DNA of 42,444 bases from a virus (IMGVR_UViG_3300015265_000009:1-42444), one strand, 5' to 3'; numbered from the stretch's first letter, positions 1 through 8,363 are shown. The notes: generated by a model from the letters alone, not told the origin. Translations and numbers: made by a program.

Positions 1-58
1 ACTCTTTTTACGCGCAGTCAGTGTTCCACGAAACTGGATTTGTTATAAGGTAACGTTC

Positions 59-478
59 ATGAGCCGACCAACACCGCCCCACCTGAAGCTTTTGGCCGGC
101 ACCGACCGAGCCGATAGAGTTTCTATCGTAGAGATAGAGGAAGAACCTATCTTGCAGATTCCTCCGCCGCCGTTGTGGTTGCCTAACTCGCACGCAACGG
201 TTGAGTGGTTGAGGCTTGCACCTATCTTGATCACCAACAAACTTCTAACAGAGGGTTCCCTATCTTCACTTGCACAACTCTGTGCATTGCACGGGAAGAT
301 CGTTCAGTTGTATGCAGCCGGTGAAGCCCCAGGCGCGTCGATGCTCGGTACGCTGCGCAACATGCACAACGATTTTGGCTTGACACCTATGTCGCAGGGT
401 AAGGTGAACGGCGGTGTACCGAAGGAACCCGAGAAACCGAAGAACAAATTCACCGGGATAGGGAAGCCGCAGCGATGA
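59..478 (+). CDS. terS: Terminase small subunit (P27-like)
   Basis: The 139-aa product lies directly upstream of the large terminase, where the small DNA-recognition subunit belongs. It has a basic, Pro-rich N-terminus, a helical middle (around residues 50-105, with the A-x-L-C-A-L-H-G segment typical of P27-family small subunits) and a Lys/Pro-rich tail. Its role would be to bind the packaging site and recruit the motor. The ATG at 59 has an AAGG Shine-Dalgarno 8 nt upstream. The stop overlaps the next ATG (ATGA). Assignment rests on position, size and general similarity rather than a strong motif. Confidence 0.8.
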   Translation: MSRPTPPHLKLLAGTDRADRVSIVEIEEEPILQIPPPPLWLPNSHATVEWLRLAPILITNKLLTEGSLSSLAQLCALHGKIVQLYAAGEAPGASMLGTLRNMHNDFGLTPMSQGKVNGGVPKEPEKPKNKFTGIGKPQR

Positions 479-606
479 ACGACGACGTAGAAGACGCAAG
501 CCTTCCATGCGGTGACGGGAATGGTTACTGCGGTTGGTGCGGAACATGCCGCGATCACTACCAACACGAGCGCGACACACGGGAAGACGCAGACCTTGAC
601 GACTGA
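475..606 (+). CDS. Small Cys-rich ORF between terS and terL
   Basis: A 43-aa ORF starts at an ATG that overlaps the terS stop (ATGA) with GGGAAG about 8 nt upstream, and ends at the TGA at 604-606. Its middle is Cys-rich (P-C-G-D-G-N-G-Y-C-G-W-C-G-T-C), which could bind a metal, and its tail is acidic. It overlaps the annotated N-terminus of the large terminase in another frame. If the terminase really starts at the TTG at 596, the two genes overlap by only 11 nt. The function is unknown, and it could be a chance frame. Confidence 0.4.
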   Translation: MNDDVEDASLPCGDGNGYCGWCGTCRDHYQHERDTREDADLDD

Positions 607-2347
607 CGAACCAAAAGACTTCGTGGCCATCGCTATCGAATATGCCAAGGGTGCGATAGCGGACAAGAAGCGCACGCGGCACTGCCTGGAAATTCAGCAA
701 GCGGCGAAGCGATTCTTGTCCGACCTGAAGCGAGCTGAAGCGAAAGACCCGCCGTTCATCTTCGACGCCTGGCATGCCAACGACCCGTGCCAGTTCATCG
801 AGAACTTGCCGCATGTTGAGGGGCAGTGGGAGACGCCTACCATCGTCATGCATCCGTCGCATGTTTTCTTCGTGGTGCAGTTGTTCGGGTTCCGCAAACC
901 AGACGGCCGGGAGATTGACGGGTGGGGATACTTCCGGCCGCGCCGATATACCTCGGCACTATTTGCAGTTGCGCGAAAAAATGCCAAGTCACTTTTGTCG
1001 TCGGGCATTCTGCTGTACTGCGAATCGTGCGAACCGGAACCAGGCGCACAGATTTACAGCGCGGCCACCACGTACGATCAAGCGTCGATCATTTTCAAAG
1101 TCGCCAAGCGCATGGTGGAAATGACCCCGGACCTTCGCGAAGAGTACGGGTTTGCCACGTGGGCCAAGGCCATCACGATCTTCGACAAGGGGTCAACCTT
1201 CAAACCCATCCATGCGAAGGCCAGTACGCAGGACGGTTTGAACCCATCACATGTTGGCCTGGACGAAATACATGCACACAAAACACCGGACTTGCTCAAC
1301 GTGCTGCGGTCTGCTGCGGGCGCACGTGGCAACCCGCTGTGGCTGTACACCACGACCGAGGGTTATACCAGCACCGGGCCGTGGGCCGACATCAAGTCGT
1401 TTGCTTTGCGCCTGCTGGCTGGTGTGTTTGGCGATACTGCTGATCACTTCTTGGTGGTGTTCTACAAGATCGACGACGAAAACAAGACGTTAAAAATCAA
1501 GGCGGACAAACCCCTTGACGCCGACGTGTGGATCAAGGCCAACCCGTTGATGGACGTCAACCCGCACCTCAAGGAAGAGATCCGAAAGGAGGGGGTCGAA
1601 GCAAGACACATGCCAAGCAAGATGGCCGAGTTTCTAATCAAGCGATGCAACCGCGCGGCGTCGGGCGCGTCGGGGTGGATCGACCTGAACAAGTGGGGTA
1701 AGTGCGGCGGTGCTGTCGACCTGACCTGGCTGGAACAACACCCATGCTACGGCGGCCTTGACCTGGCATCCACGGGTGACCTGTGTTCGTTCCGCCTGGT
1801 GTGGTTCGTGGAAGGGGTGATCTACACGTATGCCTGGCGGTGGGTGCCTGACAGCGCGGTGGCACAGCGCACCGAGACGGGTACTGTGTTGTACACCGGT
1901 TGGGTTGAGTCGGGCTACCTGCTACAAACCGAAGGCGACGTCACCGATTATCTGGTGATCGAAGCGTGTATTGACGCGCAGTTCGCCCGCTTCGACATCC
2001 AGAACGTGGCGTTCGACAAGTGGAACGCCATCGATCTGACCAACCGTTTGGTGGCGAAAGGCTACCCGATGGTTGAGTTTATCCAAGGTCCGAAGTCGTA
2101 TCACCCGGCAATGCAGGCACTTGAAATCGCCTATATCTCGGGGCGTCTGGCGCACGGTGGCGACCCAGTGCTAAACTGGTGCGCATCGAACATTGTCGCG
2201 CGCAGGGATGTCAACTTGAACATGGCACCCGACAAGCAAAAGAGCCCCGACAAGATCGATGACATGTCGGCGTTGCTGATGGCCATCGGCGTGATGATCA
2301 CGGATACGGACCAAACTGTGTCCTTTGGGGAACTCTTAATCGCATGA
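512..2347 (+). CDS. terL: Terminase large subunit (P27/HK97-like)
   Basis: This is the ATPase-nuclease motor that pumps DNA into the prohead. The 611-aa frame shows a Walker A-like A-R-K-N-A-K-S near residue 153, a Walker B V-G-L-D-E-I-H near 248, a coupling motif T-T-T-E-G-Y soon after, and RNase H-like nuclease acidic residues: G-G-L-D-L-A-S-T (about 414), the Asp of V-A-F-D-K-W-N, and D-K-I-D-D-M near the end. The start is uncertain. The ATG at 512 gives an odd Thr/Ala-rich leader that overlaps a small ORF. The TTG at 596, with GGGAAG 9 nt upstream, begins just before the conserved D-F-V-A-I-A-I-E-Y helix and may be the true start. The stop overlaps the portal ATG. Confidence 0.95.
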   Translation: MTGMVTAVGAEHAAITTNTSATHGKTQTLTTDEPKDFVAIAIEYAKGAIADKKRTRHCLEIQQAAKRFLSDLKRAEAKDPPFIFDAWHANDPCQFIENLPHVEGQWETPTIVMHPSHVFFVVQLFGFRKPDGREIDGWGYFRPRRYTSALFAVARKNAKSLLSSGILLYCESCEPEPGAQIYSAATTYDQASIIFKVAKRMVEMTPDLREEYGFATWAKAITIFDKGSTFKPIHAKASTQDGLNPSHVGLDEIHAHKTPDLLNVLRSAAGARGNPLWLYTTTEGYTSTGPWADIKSFALRLLAGVFGDTADHFLVVFYKIDDENKTLKIKADKPLDADVWIKANPLMDVNPHLKEEIRKEGVEARHMPSKMAEFLIKRCNRAASGASGWIDLNKWGKCGGAVDLTWLEQHPCYGGLDLASTGDLCSFRLVWFVEGVIYTYAWRWVPDSAVAQRTETGTVLYTGWVESGYLLQTEGDVTDYLVIEACIDAQFARFDIQNVAFDKWNAIDLTNRLVAKGYPMVEFIQGPKSYHPAMQALEIAYISGRLAHGGDPVLNWCASNIVARRDVNLNMAPDKQKSPDKIDDMSALLMAIGVMITDTDQTVSFGELLIA

Positions 2348-3594
2348 AATCACTAAAGAAACCTGGCCGTGTGAAAGCCGCGTTACTGGATTGGCTGGGT
2401 GTTCCCATCGATTTGATGACCGAAGATTTCTGGAAGTTGTTCGGAAACAACAACGTTGCCGGCCAGGTCGTCAATGAGAAGACCGTGATGCAGCTATCGG
2501 CCGTGTGGTCCTGCGTACGGTTGATCGCCGAAACAATCTCGACGCTCCCCCTTCAGATCTACGAACGCACCGCAGACGGGCGCAAGACCGCCAGCTACCA
2601 CCCGCTGTACGACATCATCCACACCCAGCCGAACGCAGACAGCACCGCTACAGTGTTCTGGGAAGCCATGATCGTGGCCATGCTGATGGGCGGTAACGGT
2701 GTTGCCGAACCGAAGTACATCGGCCCGAAGCTGATCGCGCTGAACTTCCTTGACCCGCGCCGGCTGTCGTGCAGTAAGGTCAACGGCAAACGCCAGTGGC
2801 GGTACACGCTATCGAACGGCACGCAGCGCACGCTGACTGACGCTGAAGTGTTCCGCATCCCAGGCTTCACCATGGACGGCGATTGGGGTGTGTCGTCAGT
2901 GGTGTACGGGTCCGGCGTGTTCGGCTCGGCCTTGGCCGCAGCCAACGCATCAAACAGCACGTTTGAAAAAGGGATGATGCCAACAGTGGCGTTCACCCTG
3001 CCAGGCAAGTTGAACGCCAAGGACCGCGACGATTTCCGCGATATGGTTAAGCGCATCAGCGGCGCGCTTAACGCAGGCGAATCGCCGGTACTTGAAAACG
3101 GCATGACAGGTTCGCCGCTCGGGATCAACCCGGTGGACGCGCAACTGTTGGAGTCTCGCAACTTCAGCGTTGAAGAGATCTGCCGATGGTTCCGCGTGCC
3201 ACCTTGGATGGTTGGTCACACGTCGAACACCACGAGCTTCGGCACCGGGATTGAACAGCAGATGATTGCGTTTCTGACGTTCACACTGCGCCCGTGGCTA
3301 ACCCGCATAGAACAAGCGATCAACATGAATCTGTTGACGCCATCTGACCGGAAGAAGTTCTACGCAGAGTTTAGCGTAGAAGGGTTGTTGCGCGCAGACA
3401 GTGCGGGTCGCGCGGCGTTCTATAAAATCATGACGGATGGCGGCATGCAGACACGCGACGAAGTGCGCGCTAAAGAGAACCTGCCGCCTATGGGTGGGAA
3501 CGCTGCGGTGCTTACTGTAAACTCTGCAACACTTCCACTCGATAAGGTTGGCACCGTGCCTGCCACCCAACCACCACAGGTGCCACCACAATGA
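2344..3594 (+). CDS. Portal protein (HK97 family)
   Basis: The 416-aa product forms the dodecameric ring at the capsid vertex through which DNA enters and leaves. It has the HK97-type portal signature: an N-terminal M-Q-L-S-A-V-W-S-C-V-R-L-I-A-E segment (about 40-60), T-L-P-L-Q-I-Y-E, and a C-terminal R-F-R-V-P-P-W-M-V-G-like block (here W-F-R-V-P-P-W-M-V-G) followed by the E-Q-Q-M-I-A-F clip/stem region. The length is normal for the family. It starts in an ATGA overlap with terL and is followed by the protease in another 4-nt overlap, so the head genes are translationally coupled. Confidence 0.95.
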   Translation: MKSLKKPGRVKAALLDWLGVPIDLMTEDFWKLFGNNNVAGQVVNEKTVMQLSAVWSCVRLIAETISTLPLQIYERTADGRKTASYHPLYDIIHTQPNADSTATVFWEAMIVAMLMGGNGVAEPKYIGPKLIALNFLDPRRLSCSKVNGKRQWRYTLSNGTQRTLTDAEVFRIPGFTMDGDWGVSSVVYGSGVFGSALAAANASNSTFEKGMMPTVAFTLPGKLNAKDRDDFRDMVKRISGALNAGESPVLENGMTGSPLGINPVDAQLLESRNFSVEEICRWFRVPPWMVGHTSNTTSFGTGIEQQMIAFLTFTLRPWLTRIEQAINMNLLTPSDRKKFYAEFSVEGLLRADSAGRAAFYKIMTDGGMQTRDEVRAKENLPPMGGNAAVLTVNSATLPLDKVGTVPATQPPQVPPQ

Positions 3595-4433
3595 AACGTA
3601 AAGGTATGCCGAAAGCGTTCAACAAGAAGCTGAGCGCTGACGTGCGCTTCGACGTTTCTGAAGGCGCGTTGAGCAAATGGGATTCCAGTATCAAAGCGCT
3701 GGCGCCTGCCGGTGAGAACATCATTGAAGTGTTCGAAGTTATCGGCCTGGACTACTGGACTGGCGACGGCGTTACAGCCAAGGGTGTATCGGCCAAGCTG
3801 CGCGAGTTCCGGGGCGAAGACGTCACGGTAAACATCAACTCGCCAGGTGGCGACATGTTCGAAGGGCTGGCCATCTACAACGTGCTGCGCGAATACCCTG
3901 GTGACGTCAACGTCAAGATCCTCGGCATGGCAGCGTCGGCAGCGTCCATTATCGCGCTGGCGGGCGATCACATTGAAATCGGCGCGTCAGCCTTCTACAT
4001 GATCCACAACGCCTGGATCATGGTCGCAGCCAACCGCAACGGCCTGCGCGAATACGCCGACTACCTTGAACCGTTTGACAACGCGATGGCAGATATTTAC
4101 GCTGCGCGCACCGGGTCTTCGAAGGAAGACATGCTTGCGATCATGGACGCCGAAAGCTGGATCAACGGTAAGGACGCAATCGAACAAGGGCTTGCCGACG
4201 CGCTGCTAGCGTCTGACGAAGTTTTGCACGATACTACCGATAGTTCGTCGGCCGCCGCGAAGCTTGACCGCGCCTTGGCGCAATCTGGTATGCCGCGAAG
4301 CGAACGACGCAAGTTGCTGCAACAAGTTAAAAACAGTACGCCTAGCGCTACTGAGAAAGAAGAAGACATGCCCAGCGCTGTCAGTGAAGAACTTTTAAAC
4401 CTTTCCTTTCAGCTACGGGATATTTTCAAATGA
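3591..4433 (+). CDS. Head maturation protease (ClpP/S14-like)
   Basis: This 280-aa protease cleaves scaffold/delta-domain segments during prohead maturation. The ClpP fold is shown by N-I-N-S-P-G-G-D (81-88), the catalytic Ser within G-M-A-A-S-A-A-S (Ser116) and the catalytic His in Y-M-I-H-N (His139); the third catalytic acid probably lies near D-A-E-S-W-I-N-G (about 185). After the protease domain an Ala/Lys/Glu-rich tail of about 60 residues could serve as a scaffold. It overlaps the portal gene upstream and the major capsid gene downstream by 4 nt each. Confidence 0.94.
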   Translation: MKRKGMPKAFNKKLSADVRFDVSEGALSKWDSSIKALAPAGENIIEVFEVIGLDYWTGDGVTAKGVSAKLREFRGEDVTVNINSPGGDMFEGLAIYNVLREYPGDVNVKILGMAASAASIIALAGDHIEIGASAFYMIHNAWIMVAANRNGLREYADYLEPFDNAMADIYAARTGSSKEDMLAIMDAESWINGKDAIEQGLADALLASDEVLHDTTDSSSAAAKLDRALAQSGMPRSERRKLLQQVKNSTPSATEKEEDMPSAVSEELLNLSFQLRDIFK

Positions 4434-5632
4434 GCCAGATCGAAGATCTCAGCAAAGAAATCAAAGCCAGCCTGGAAGCGGTAAACGTCCAGCTGCGCGG
4501 CCACGCCGAAGACACCAAAAAGGTTGTCGAAGCAAACACCGCTTTGTCCACCCAGACGAAGGCCGACGTCGACAAGCTGTTGCTCGAAAGCGCGCAACTG
4601 CGTACCGACCTTAAGGCTGCCGAACAGCTGATCGTGAAACTCGACAGCGGTGAAGGTAAGACCGTCAAGTCTGAATCGCTCGGCGAACTGTTCGTCAACT
4701 CCGACGGCTTCGCAGAATTCGCCGTTGCAGCGTCCCGCACCAGTGCGAAGATGGCGCACAACATGTCGGTCAAGATGGCAATCACCAGCCTTCCAGGTTC
4801 GGCCGGTGTGAACATTGAGCCGCAGCGTGTTGGCATGGTTCAGCCGCTGGTGCAACGCCTGTTCCTGCGCGACCTGTTGTCTGCCGGCCGCACCACGTCG
4901 AACAGCATCGAGTTCGTGCGTGAGTCCGGTTTCACCAACAACGCTAACGTGGTGTCGGAAAACCCAGCCAACCCGAAACCACAGTCCGACATTACGTTCG
5001 AACTCGACTCGGCGCCGGTTGCGACTATCGCCCACTGGATCATCGCGTCCAAGCAAGTGTTGGCCGACGTTGCCATGCTGCAAAGCTACATCGACGGTCG
5101 TCTTCGCTACGGTCTGAAACTCAAGGAAGAAACCCAGCTGCTGAAAGGTTCGGGCGTTGGCCTGAACATCAACGGTATCTGGACCCAGGCGTCGGCGTAC
5201 CTGAACCCAGGCGTCACGGTGCAGAACGAAACCAGCATCGACCGCCTGCGCATCGCGATGTTGCAAGTGGTGCTGGCCGAGCTGGACCCGGACGGTATCG
5301 TTCTGTCGCCGATTGACTGGACGTCTATCGAGCTGCTGAAGAACACCCAGGACAACTACCTGTTCACCCAACCACAGGGCGTGGCCAGACCTACCCTGTG
5401 GGGCCTGCCGGTAGTTGCTACACAGTCCATGGACCAGGGCGATTTTTTGGTGGGTTCGTTCCAGCAAGGCGCGCAGATCTGGGATCGTGAAGACGCGAAC
5501 GTTTCGGTCAGCACTGAGGACCGCGATAACTTCGTCAAGAACATGGTAACGATCCTGGCTGAAGAGCGTGTAGCCTTGACCGTCTACCGTCCTGAAGCCT
5601 TCGTGCGCGGCGACTTGGTAGTCGTTTCGTAA
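4430..5632 (+). CDS. Major capsid protein (HK97 fold)
   Basis: A 400-aa HK97-type major capsid protein. Residues 1 to about 75 are a charged heptad-patterned coiled coil, the usual delta/scaffold domain. The mature part probably begins near residue 100 and contains the typical L-L-S-A-G-R-T-T-S-N-S-I segment of the spine helix region and I-A-H-W-I-I-A-S-K-Q-V-L-A-D. The C-terminal T-V-Y-R-P-E-A-F-V-R-G-D is the usual end of the fold. It follows the protease directly, and its strong downstream terminator suggests a high-level transcript that ends here. Confidence 0.95.
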   Translation: MSQIEDLSKEIKASLEAVNVQLRGHAEDTKKVVEANTALSTQTKADVDKLLLESAQLRTDLKAAEQLIVKLDSGEGKTVKSESLGELFVNSDGFAEFAVAASRTSAKMAHNMSVKMAITSLPGSAGVNIEPQRVGMVQPLVQRLFLRDLLSAGRTTSNSIEFVRESGFTNNANVVSENPANPKPQSDITFELDSAPVATIAHWIIASKQVLADVAMLQSYIDGRLRYGLKLKEETQLLKGSGVGLNINGIWTQASAYLNPGVTVQNETSIDRLRIAMLQVVLAELDPDGIVLSPIDWTSIELLKNTQDNYLFTQPQGVARPTLWGLPVVATQSMDQGDFLVGSFQQGAQIWDREDANVSVSTEDRDNFVKNMVTILAEERVALTVYRPEAFVRGDLVVVS

Positions 5633-5650
5633 GTCTGGTGTGATGTAACG

Positions 5651-5677
5651 AAATGCCCCGGTTCGCTGGGGCATTTT
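5651..5677 (+). terminator. Rho-independent terminator after the capsid gene
   Basis: A perfect 9-bp stem (AAATGCCCC paired with GGGGCATTT), an 8-nt loop and a T-rich end lie 19 nt after the major capsid stop. It would cap the abundant head-gene transcript, with partial read-through feeding the genes beyond. Confidence 0.88.
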
Positions 5678-5703
5678 ACCTTTTACCTTTCGAGTAATTA
5701 ATT

Positions 5704-5985
5704 ATGCCTACCGCAACAGCACTGCGCAGCTTCGACCATAACGGCCCTGTACGTAAGGGCGACACCGTGACGTATGACGCAATCACCATCAAGGCGTTGC
5801 AGCGTTCGGGTCTGGTCAGCAAGGAAACCGGCGAAGACCCAAAGCCGGAACCCGTGACCAAATCGGAAGCCCCGCCCAAGCCTGGCAAGAAGTCTGCTGC
5901 ATTGCCAGCGGCCCCAGCCTTACCGCCGACGATTGCACCGCCGTCGCTGCCTGGCGATCTACCGCCCCCGCCACCCGTAAAGTAA
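5704..5985 (+). CDS. Small Pro-rich protein behind the capsid gene
   Basis: A 93-aa product. Residues 1-40 (L-R-S-F-D-H-N-G-P-V-R-K-G-D ... L-Q-R-S-G-L-V) look like a small folded domain seen beside capsid genes in HK97-like phages. The rest is a Pro/Ala/Lys-rich linker that ends P-P-P-P-P-V-K. The function is not known; a head decoration or linker role is possible. The frame stops at 5983 exactly where a Rossmann-like protein opens in the -1 frame with no start codon of its own, so this ORF may be the N-terminal part of a frameshift fusion. The SD is weak (GAG 9 nt before the ATG). Confidence 0.75.
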   Translation: MPTATALRSFDHNGPVRKGDTVTYDAITIKALQRSGLVSKETGEDPKPEPVTKSEAPPKPGKKSAALPAAPALPPTIAPPSLPGDLPPPPPVK

Positions 5986-6038
5986 TCGTAGTCAACACCA
6001 GCTTCAGGCTGGCGCCGTGGGCCGACGCGCTGTACGCC

Positions 6039-6449
6039 ATGGATACCCCGTGGTGGCAGCAGTACGACAGGGAAGTCAGCGCGACGTTCCGGGGCGAGCG
6101 TGTGCGCGGCGCAGGATCGTCACCGTCTCGCCTTGCCCACCGCGCCATGTTCGGTGCGGGATGCTTGAACAGCGGTGCCGGGGCACTTTTAATGGCCGCG
6201 CATAAAGGTGCCAAGTTAATCGTCATGCTCGGGTACGACTGTTCGACCGGTGCCGGTGGCACCAAGCATTGGCACGCTGACCACCCGAAAGGGTTGGGCA
6301 ACGCCGGGATGCTCGCCAAGTGGCCAGCGCAATTCAGTAAGGTCGCCGCGCAACTGAACGGAAAGGTGCGGATCGTCAACGCTTCACGGTCAACAGCGCT
6401 TGAATGTTTCCAGCGAATATCGTTTGACGATTTCATAAGTAATGGTTAA
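6039..6449 (+). CDS. Rossmann-like protein, probably the C-part of a fusion
   Basis: From the first ATG this is 136 aa, but the coding pattern clearly begins earlier. In frame upstream of 6039 lies V-I-V-V-N-T-S-F-R-L-A-P-W-A-D-A-L-Y-A, a Rossmann-type first strand and helix. The frame is open back to 5778 and holds no ATG, GTG or TTG. Later blocks (K-L-I-V-M-L-G-Y-D-C-S, H-W-H-A-D-H-P) resemble phage Rossmann-like proteins of unknown activity, sometimes compared with MptE-like/DUF115 enzymes. There is no SD at 6039. A -1 slip at the A-AAG-TAA end of the upstream ORF would give a 248-aa fusion. Confidence 0.7.
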   Translation: MDTPWWQQYDREVSATFRGERVRGAGSSPSRLAHRAMFGAGCLNSGAGALLMAAHKGAKLIVMLGYDCSTGAGGTKHWHADHPKGLGNAGMLAKWPAQFSKVAAQLNGKVRIVNASRSTALECFQRISFDDFISNG

Positions 6450-6563
6450 GGTTGGGGCACGTCAATGCTCCCTGTACAACCAACGCCAGTGACGTGGAAG
6501 CATGGCAAGTCTGCAGAAGTTTGCCCGCCACCAGCCCGCACACGCGGCACGAACCCTCACTTA

Positions 6564-6589
6564 AACCCTGCTTCGGCGGGGTTCTTTTT
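6564..6589 (+). terminator. Rho-independent terminator with TTCG loop
   Basis: An 8-bp stem AACCCTGC/GCGGGGTT (one G-U pair) closed by a TTCG tetraloop is followed by CTTTTT. It separates the capsid-proximal genes from the glycosyltransferase-like gene. The 153-nt gap before it (6450-6602) holds a 45-codon ORF that I do not trust. Confidence 0.85.
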
Positions 6590-6602
6590 ATCCGGTGGTT
6601 GA

Positions 6603-7439
6603 ATGCTAAACGTTAATTCAATGCGCGGGCTCGGCGACAACATCTATCAACGCGCGTTTGTCAAAGCGCTGAACGGCATCGTCTACATCGACACGCCATG
6701 GCCCGAGCTGTATCGCGACCTGTCAAACATCCACTTCGTTCGACCCGATACCAAGCTGCGCACCCAATCGAAGAACATCGCAAAGCAGGCAGCGTGGCAA
6801 ACACGGCCGCGCCAAGGTCAGGCGCTGACCATCCGCTACGGAACTGAAGGAATCATTCGCGGCATGTCCGCTGCGTTCCGTGTGCGTCCGCAGGCGTTCG
6901 ACCTACCAGACTTCGGCCCGTCACCTATAGCTGGCAAGTACGTCGTCGTGCGGCCCGTCACGGTGCGTGCTGAGTGGCGCGCTGACACTCGCAACCCTTT
7001 GCCCGAATACATCGCACACGCGGCGCAGGCGGCCCGTGATCGCGGTTACACGGTCGTGTCCGTTGCGGATCTTGAAGACGGTAAGGAATGGTTGGTCGAC
7101 AAAGTATTAAATTCATTCGCCGATATTGAGTATCATCGCGGTGAACTGGATGTGTCGCAGTTGATGGCATTGATCCAAGGAGCGTCGGCGGTGATCGGCG
7201 GTATTGGCTGGATCGTTCCAGCGTGCCTGGCTGCCAAGGTTCCAGCGTGGGTGGTGTGTGGCGGGCAGGGTGGGTACAACTCCCCCGAACTGATCTGCCC
7301 ACCAGGCTCGACCGTTTCATTTTCCGTGCCTGACACCTTCTGTCGGTGCACACTCAAAGAACACAACTGCGACAAAAGGATCACCAACCATGCAGCAAAC
7401 TTTACTCGCTGGGCTAACCAACACCTTGCTGTGGTCTGA
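6603..7439 (+). CDS. Glycosyltransferase-like protein (GT-B/GT9-like)
   Basis: A 278-aa product. The C-terminal half resembles the nucleotide-sugar domain of heptosyltransferase-type GT-B enzymes: K-Y-V-V-V-R-P-V-T (start of a Rossmann half), a strand-helix R-G-Y-T-V-V-S-V-A-D, and the acceptor/donor loop L-M-A-L-I-Q-G-A-S-A-V-I-G-G-I-G-W followed by P-A-C-L-A-A-K-V-P. The N-terminal M-R-G-L-G-D-N-I-Y-Q-R-A-F fits the start of such proteins. The substrate is unknown; it could modify the virion or host surface sugars. It lies between head genes and overlaps the methyltransferase-like gene by 50 nt, suggesting a common job. Confidence 0.6.
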   Translation: MLNVNSMRGLGDNIYQRAFVKALNGIVYIDTPWPELYRDLSNIHFVRPDTKLRTQSKNIAKQAAWQTRPRQGQALTIRYGTEGIIRGMSAAFRVRPQAFDLPDFGPSPIAGKYVVVRPVTVRAEWRADTRNPLPEYIAHAAQAARDRGYTVVSVADLEDGKEWLVDKVLNSFADIEYHRGELDVSQLMALIQGASAVIGGIGWIVPACLAAKVPAWVVCGGQGGYNSPELICPPGSTVSFSVPDTFCRCTLKEHNCDKRITNHAANFTRWANQHLAVV

Positions 7440-8013
7440 AGAACTCGGTCAGGGCTGGCACACCGCCCCGGCAATGAGCTACGACGGTCAGTACTTCGCG
7501 CATTACCAGGGGCTCGACAACTCGCCCATGGGGGCTGCCCTGACCCGCGCCCGCCTGGAACTGGTCGGCAAGTATGTTGCACCAAACACTGTGTTGGATA
7601 TCGGTATCGGCGGTGGGCGGTTCGTGCAGGAATCTGGCGGCTATGGGTACGACGTTTCGGTTGATGCCATCCAGTGGTTGCGCGAATCGCGGCGCCATCT
7701 TGACCCGTACCTACCTGGCGTAATCATCAACGCCGTTTGTTGCTGGGATAGCCTTGAGCATATCCCCAACCCCGAGCTGCTGCTGTCGCGCGTTCAGCGC
7801 TGGCTGTTCGTATCCATGCCGATCTATACTGGTCTGGCGGATGTGTTGGCGAGCAAGCACTACAAGCCCGGTGAACATCTGCATTACTGGACGTTCGATG
7901 GTTTCGTTAAGTGGTGCGCCCGTCAGGGGTTTGAACTGATGGAAGTCAACCACGCCGAGACCGAACTTGGTCGCGAAGGCATCACGTCGTTCGCATTCAA
8001 ACGGGTTGACTGA
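7390..8013 (+). CDS. Class I SAM-dependent methyltransferase-like protein
   Basis: A 207-aa product with a SAM-binding motif I V-L-D-I-G-I-G-G-G-R-F (about 68-78), a motif II-like Y-G-Y-D-V-S-V-D-A and a motif IV/V region C-C-W-D-S-L-E-H-I-P-N-P, the pattern of Methyltransf_11/23-type small-molecule or sugar methyltransferases. The later E-H-L-H-Y-W-T block is also typical of that group. The start at 7390 has AAAAGGA 8-9 nt upstream and is preferred over the internal ATG at 7474, which has no SD. It overlaps the glycosyltransferase-like gene, so the two may act on the same acceptor. The target is unknown. Confidence 0.72.
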   Translation: MQQTLLAGLTNTLLWSEELGQGWHTAPAMSYDGQYFAHYQGLDNSPMGAALTRARLELVGKYVAPNTVLDIGIGGGRFVQESGGYGYDVSVDAIQWLRESRRHLDPYLPGVIINAVCCWDSLEHIPNPELLLSRVQRWLFVSMPIYTGLADVLASKHYKPGEHLHYWTFDGFVKWCARQGFELMEVNHAETELGREGITSFAFKRVD

Positions 8014-8363
8014 TGTCCTACGTAACGCTTGACGAAGCCAAGGCGCACCTGTTGGTCATTCACGACAGCGACGATACGTTGATTCAACAGAACATCGACG
8101 CCGCCGAGTCGTACGCCGCGAACGTAATGAACCGTCCGCGCATCGAAGACAACCCGCACTGCACCTGGCTGCGCAACCAAGACCCGACCGTTACGTCCAG
8201 CGAGACGCCAGACCCTGTGCCGCGTGCTGTGGTGCAGGCCATCCTGCTGCTCGTTGGCGACTACTACGAGAACCGCACCGCACTCATTGTCGGGACCATC
8301 GTCAGCGCTAACCCCGCTGTCGAGAACTTGCTATGGCCGCATCGCATCGGGCTGGGGATCTAA
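8013..8363 (+). CDS. Head-tail connector (HK97 gp6-like)
   Basis: A 116-aa product with the gp6-like adaptor pattern: M-S-Y-V-T-L-D-E-A-K-A-H-L opening, a D-D-T-L-I-Q-Q-N-I-D-A-A-E helix, and a C-terminal A-I-L-L-L-V-G-D-Y-Y-E-N-R helix. It would form the ring docked below the portal. The start overlaps the methyltransferase-like stop, and the next connector follows after 3 nt. Confidence 0.88.
   Translation: MSYVTLDEAKAHLLVIHDSDDTLIQQNIDAAESYAANVMNRPRIEDNPHCTWLRNQDPTVTSSETPDPVPRAVVQAILLLVGDYYENRTALIVGTIVSANPAVENLLWPHRIGLGI

Noticed and set aside
1-58. Promoter for the structural operon
   Set aside because: TATAAG at 44-49 has no matching -35, and the same bases serve as the SD of terS.
266-862. 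198-aa antisense ORF over the terminase genes
   Set aside because: Basic, Arg-rich translation typical of a shadow frame; both terminase genes are certain on the other strand.
4409-5674. 421-aa ORF antisense to the capsid gene
   Set aside because: It mirrors the biased codons of the major capsid gene, lies fully opposite a certain gene and has no SD or family features.
6465-6602. 45-codon ORF between the Rossmann-like and glycosyltransferase-like genes
   Set aside because: It ends next to the following ATG, but it runs through a clear terminator hairpin, lacks an SD and has an unconvincing composition.
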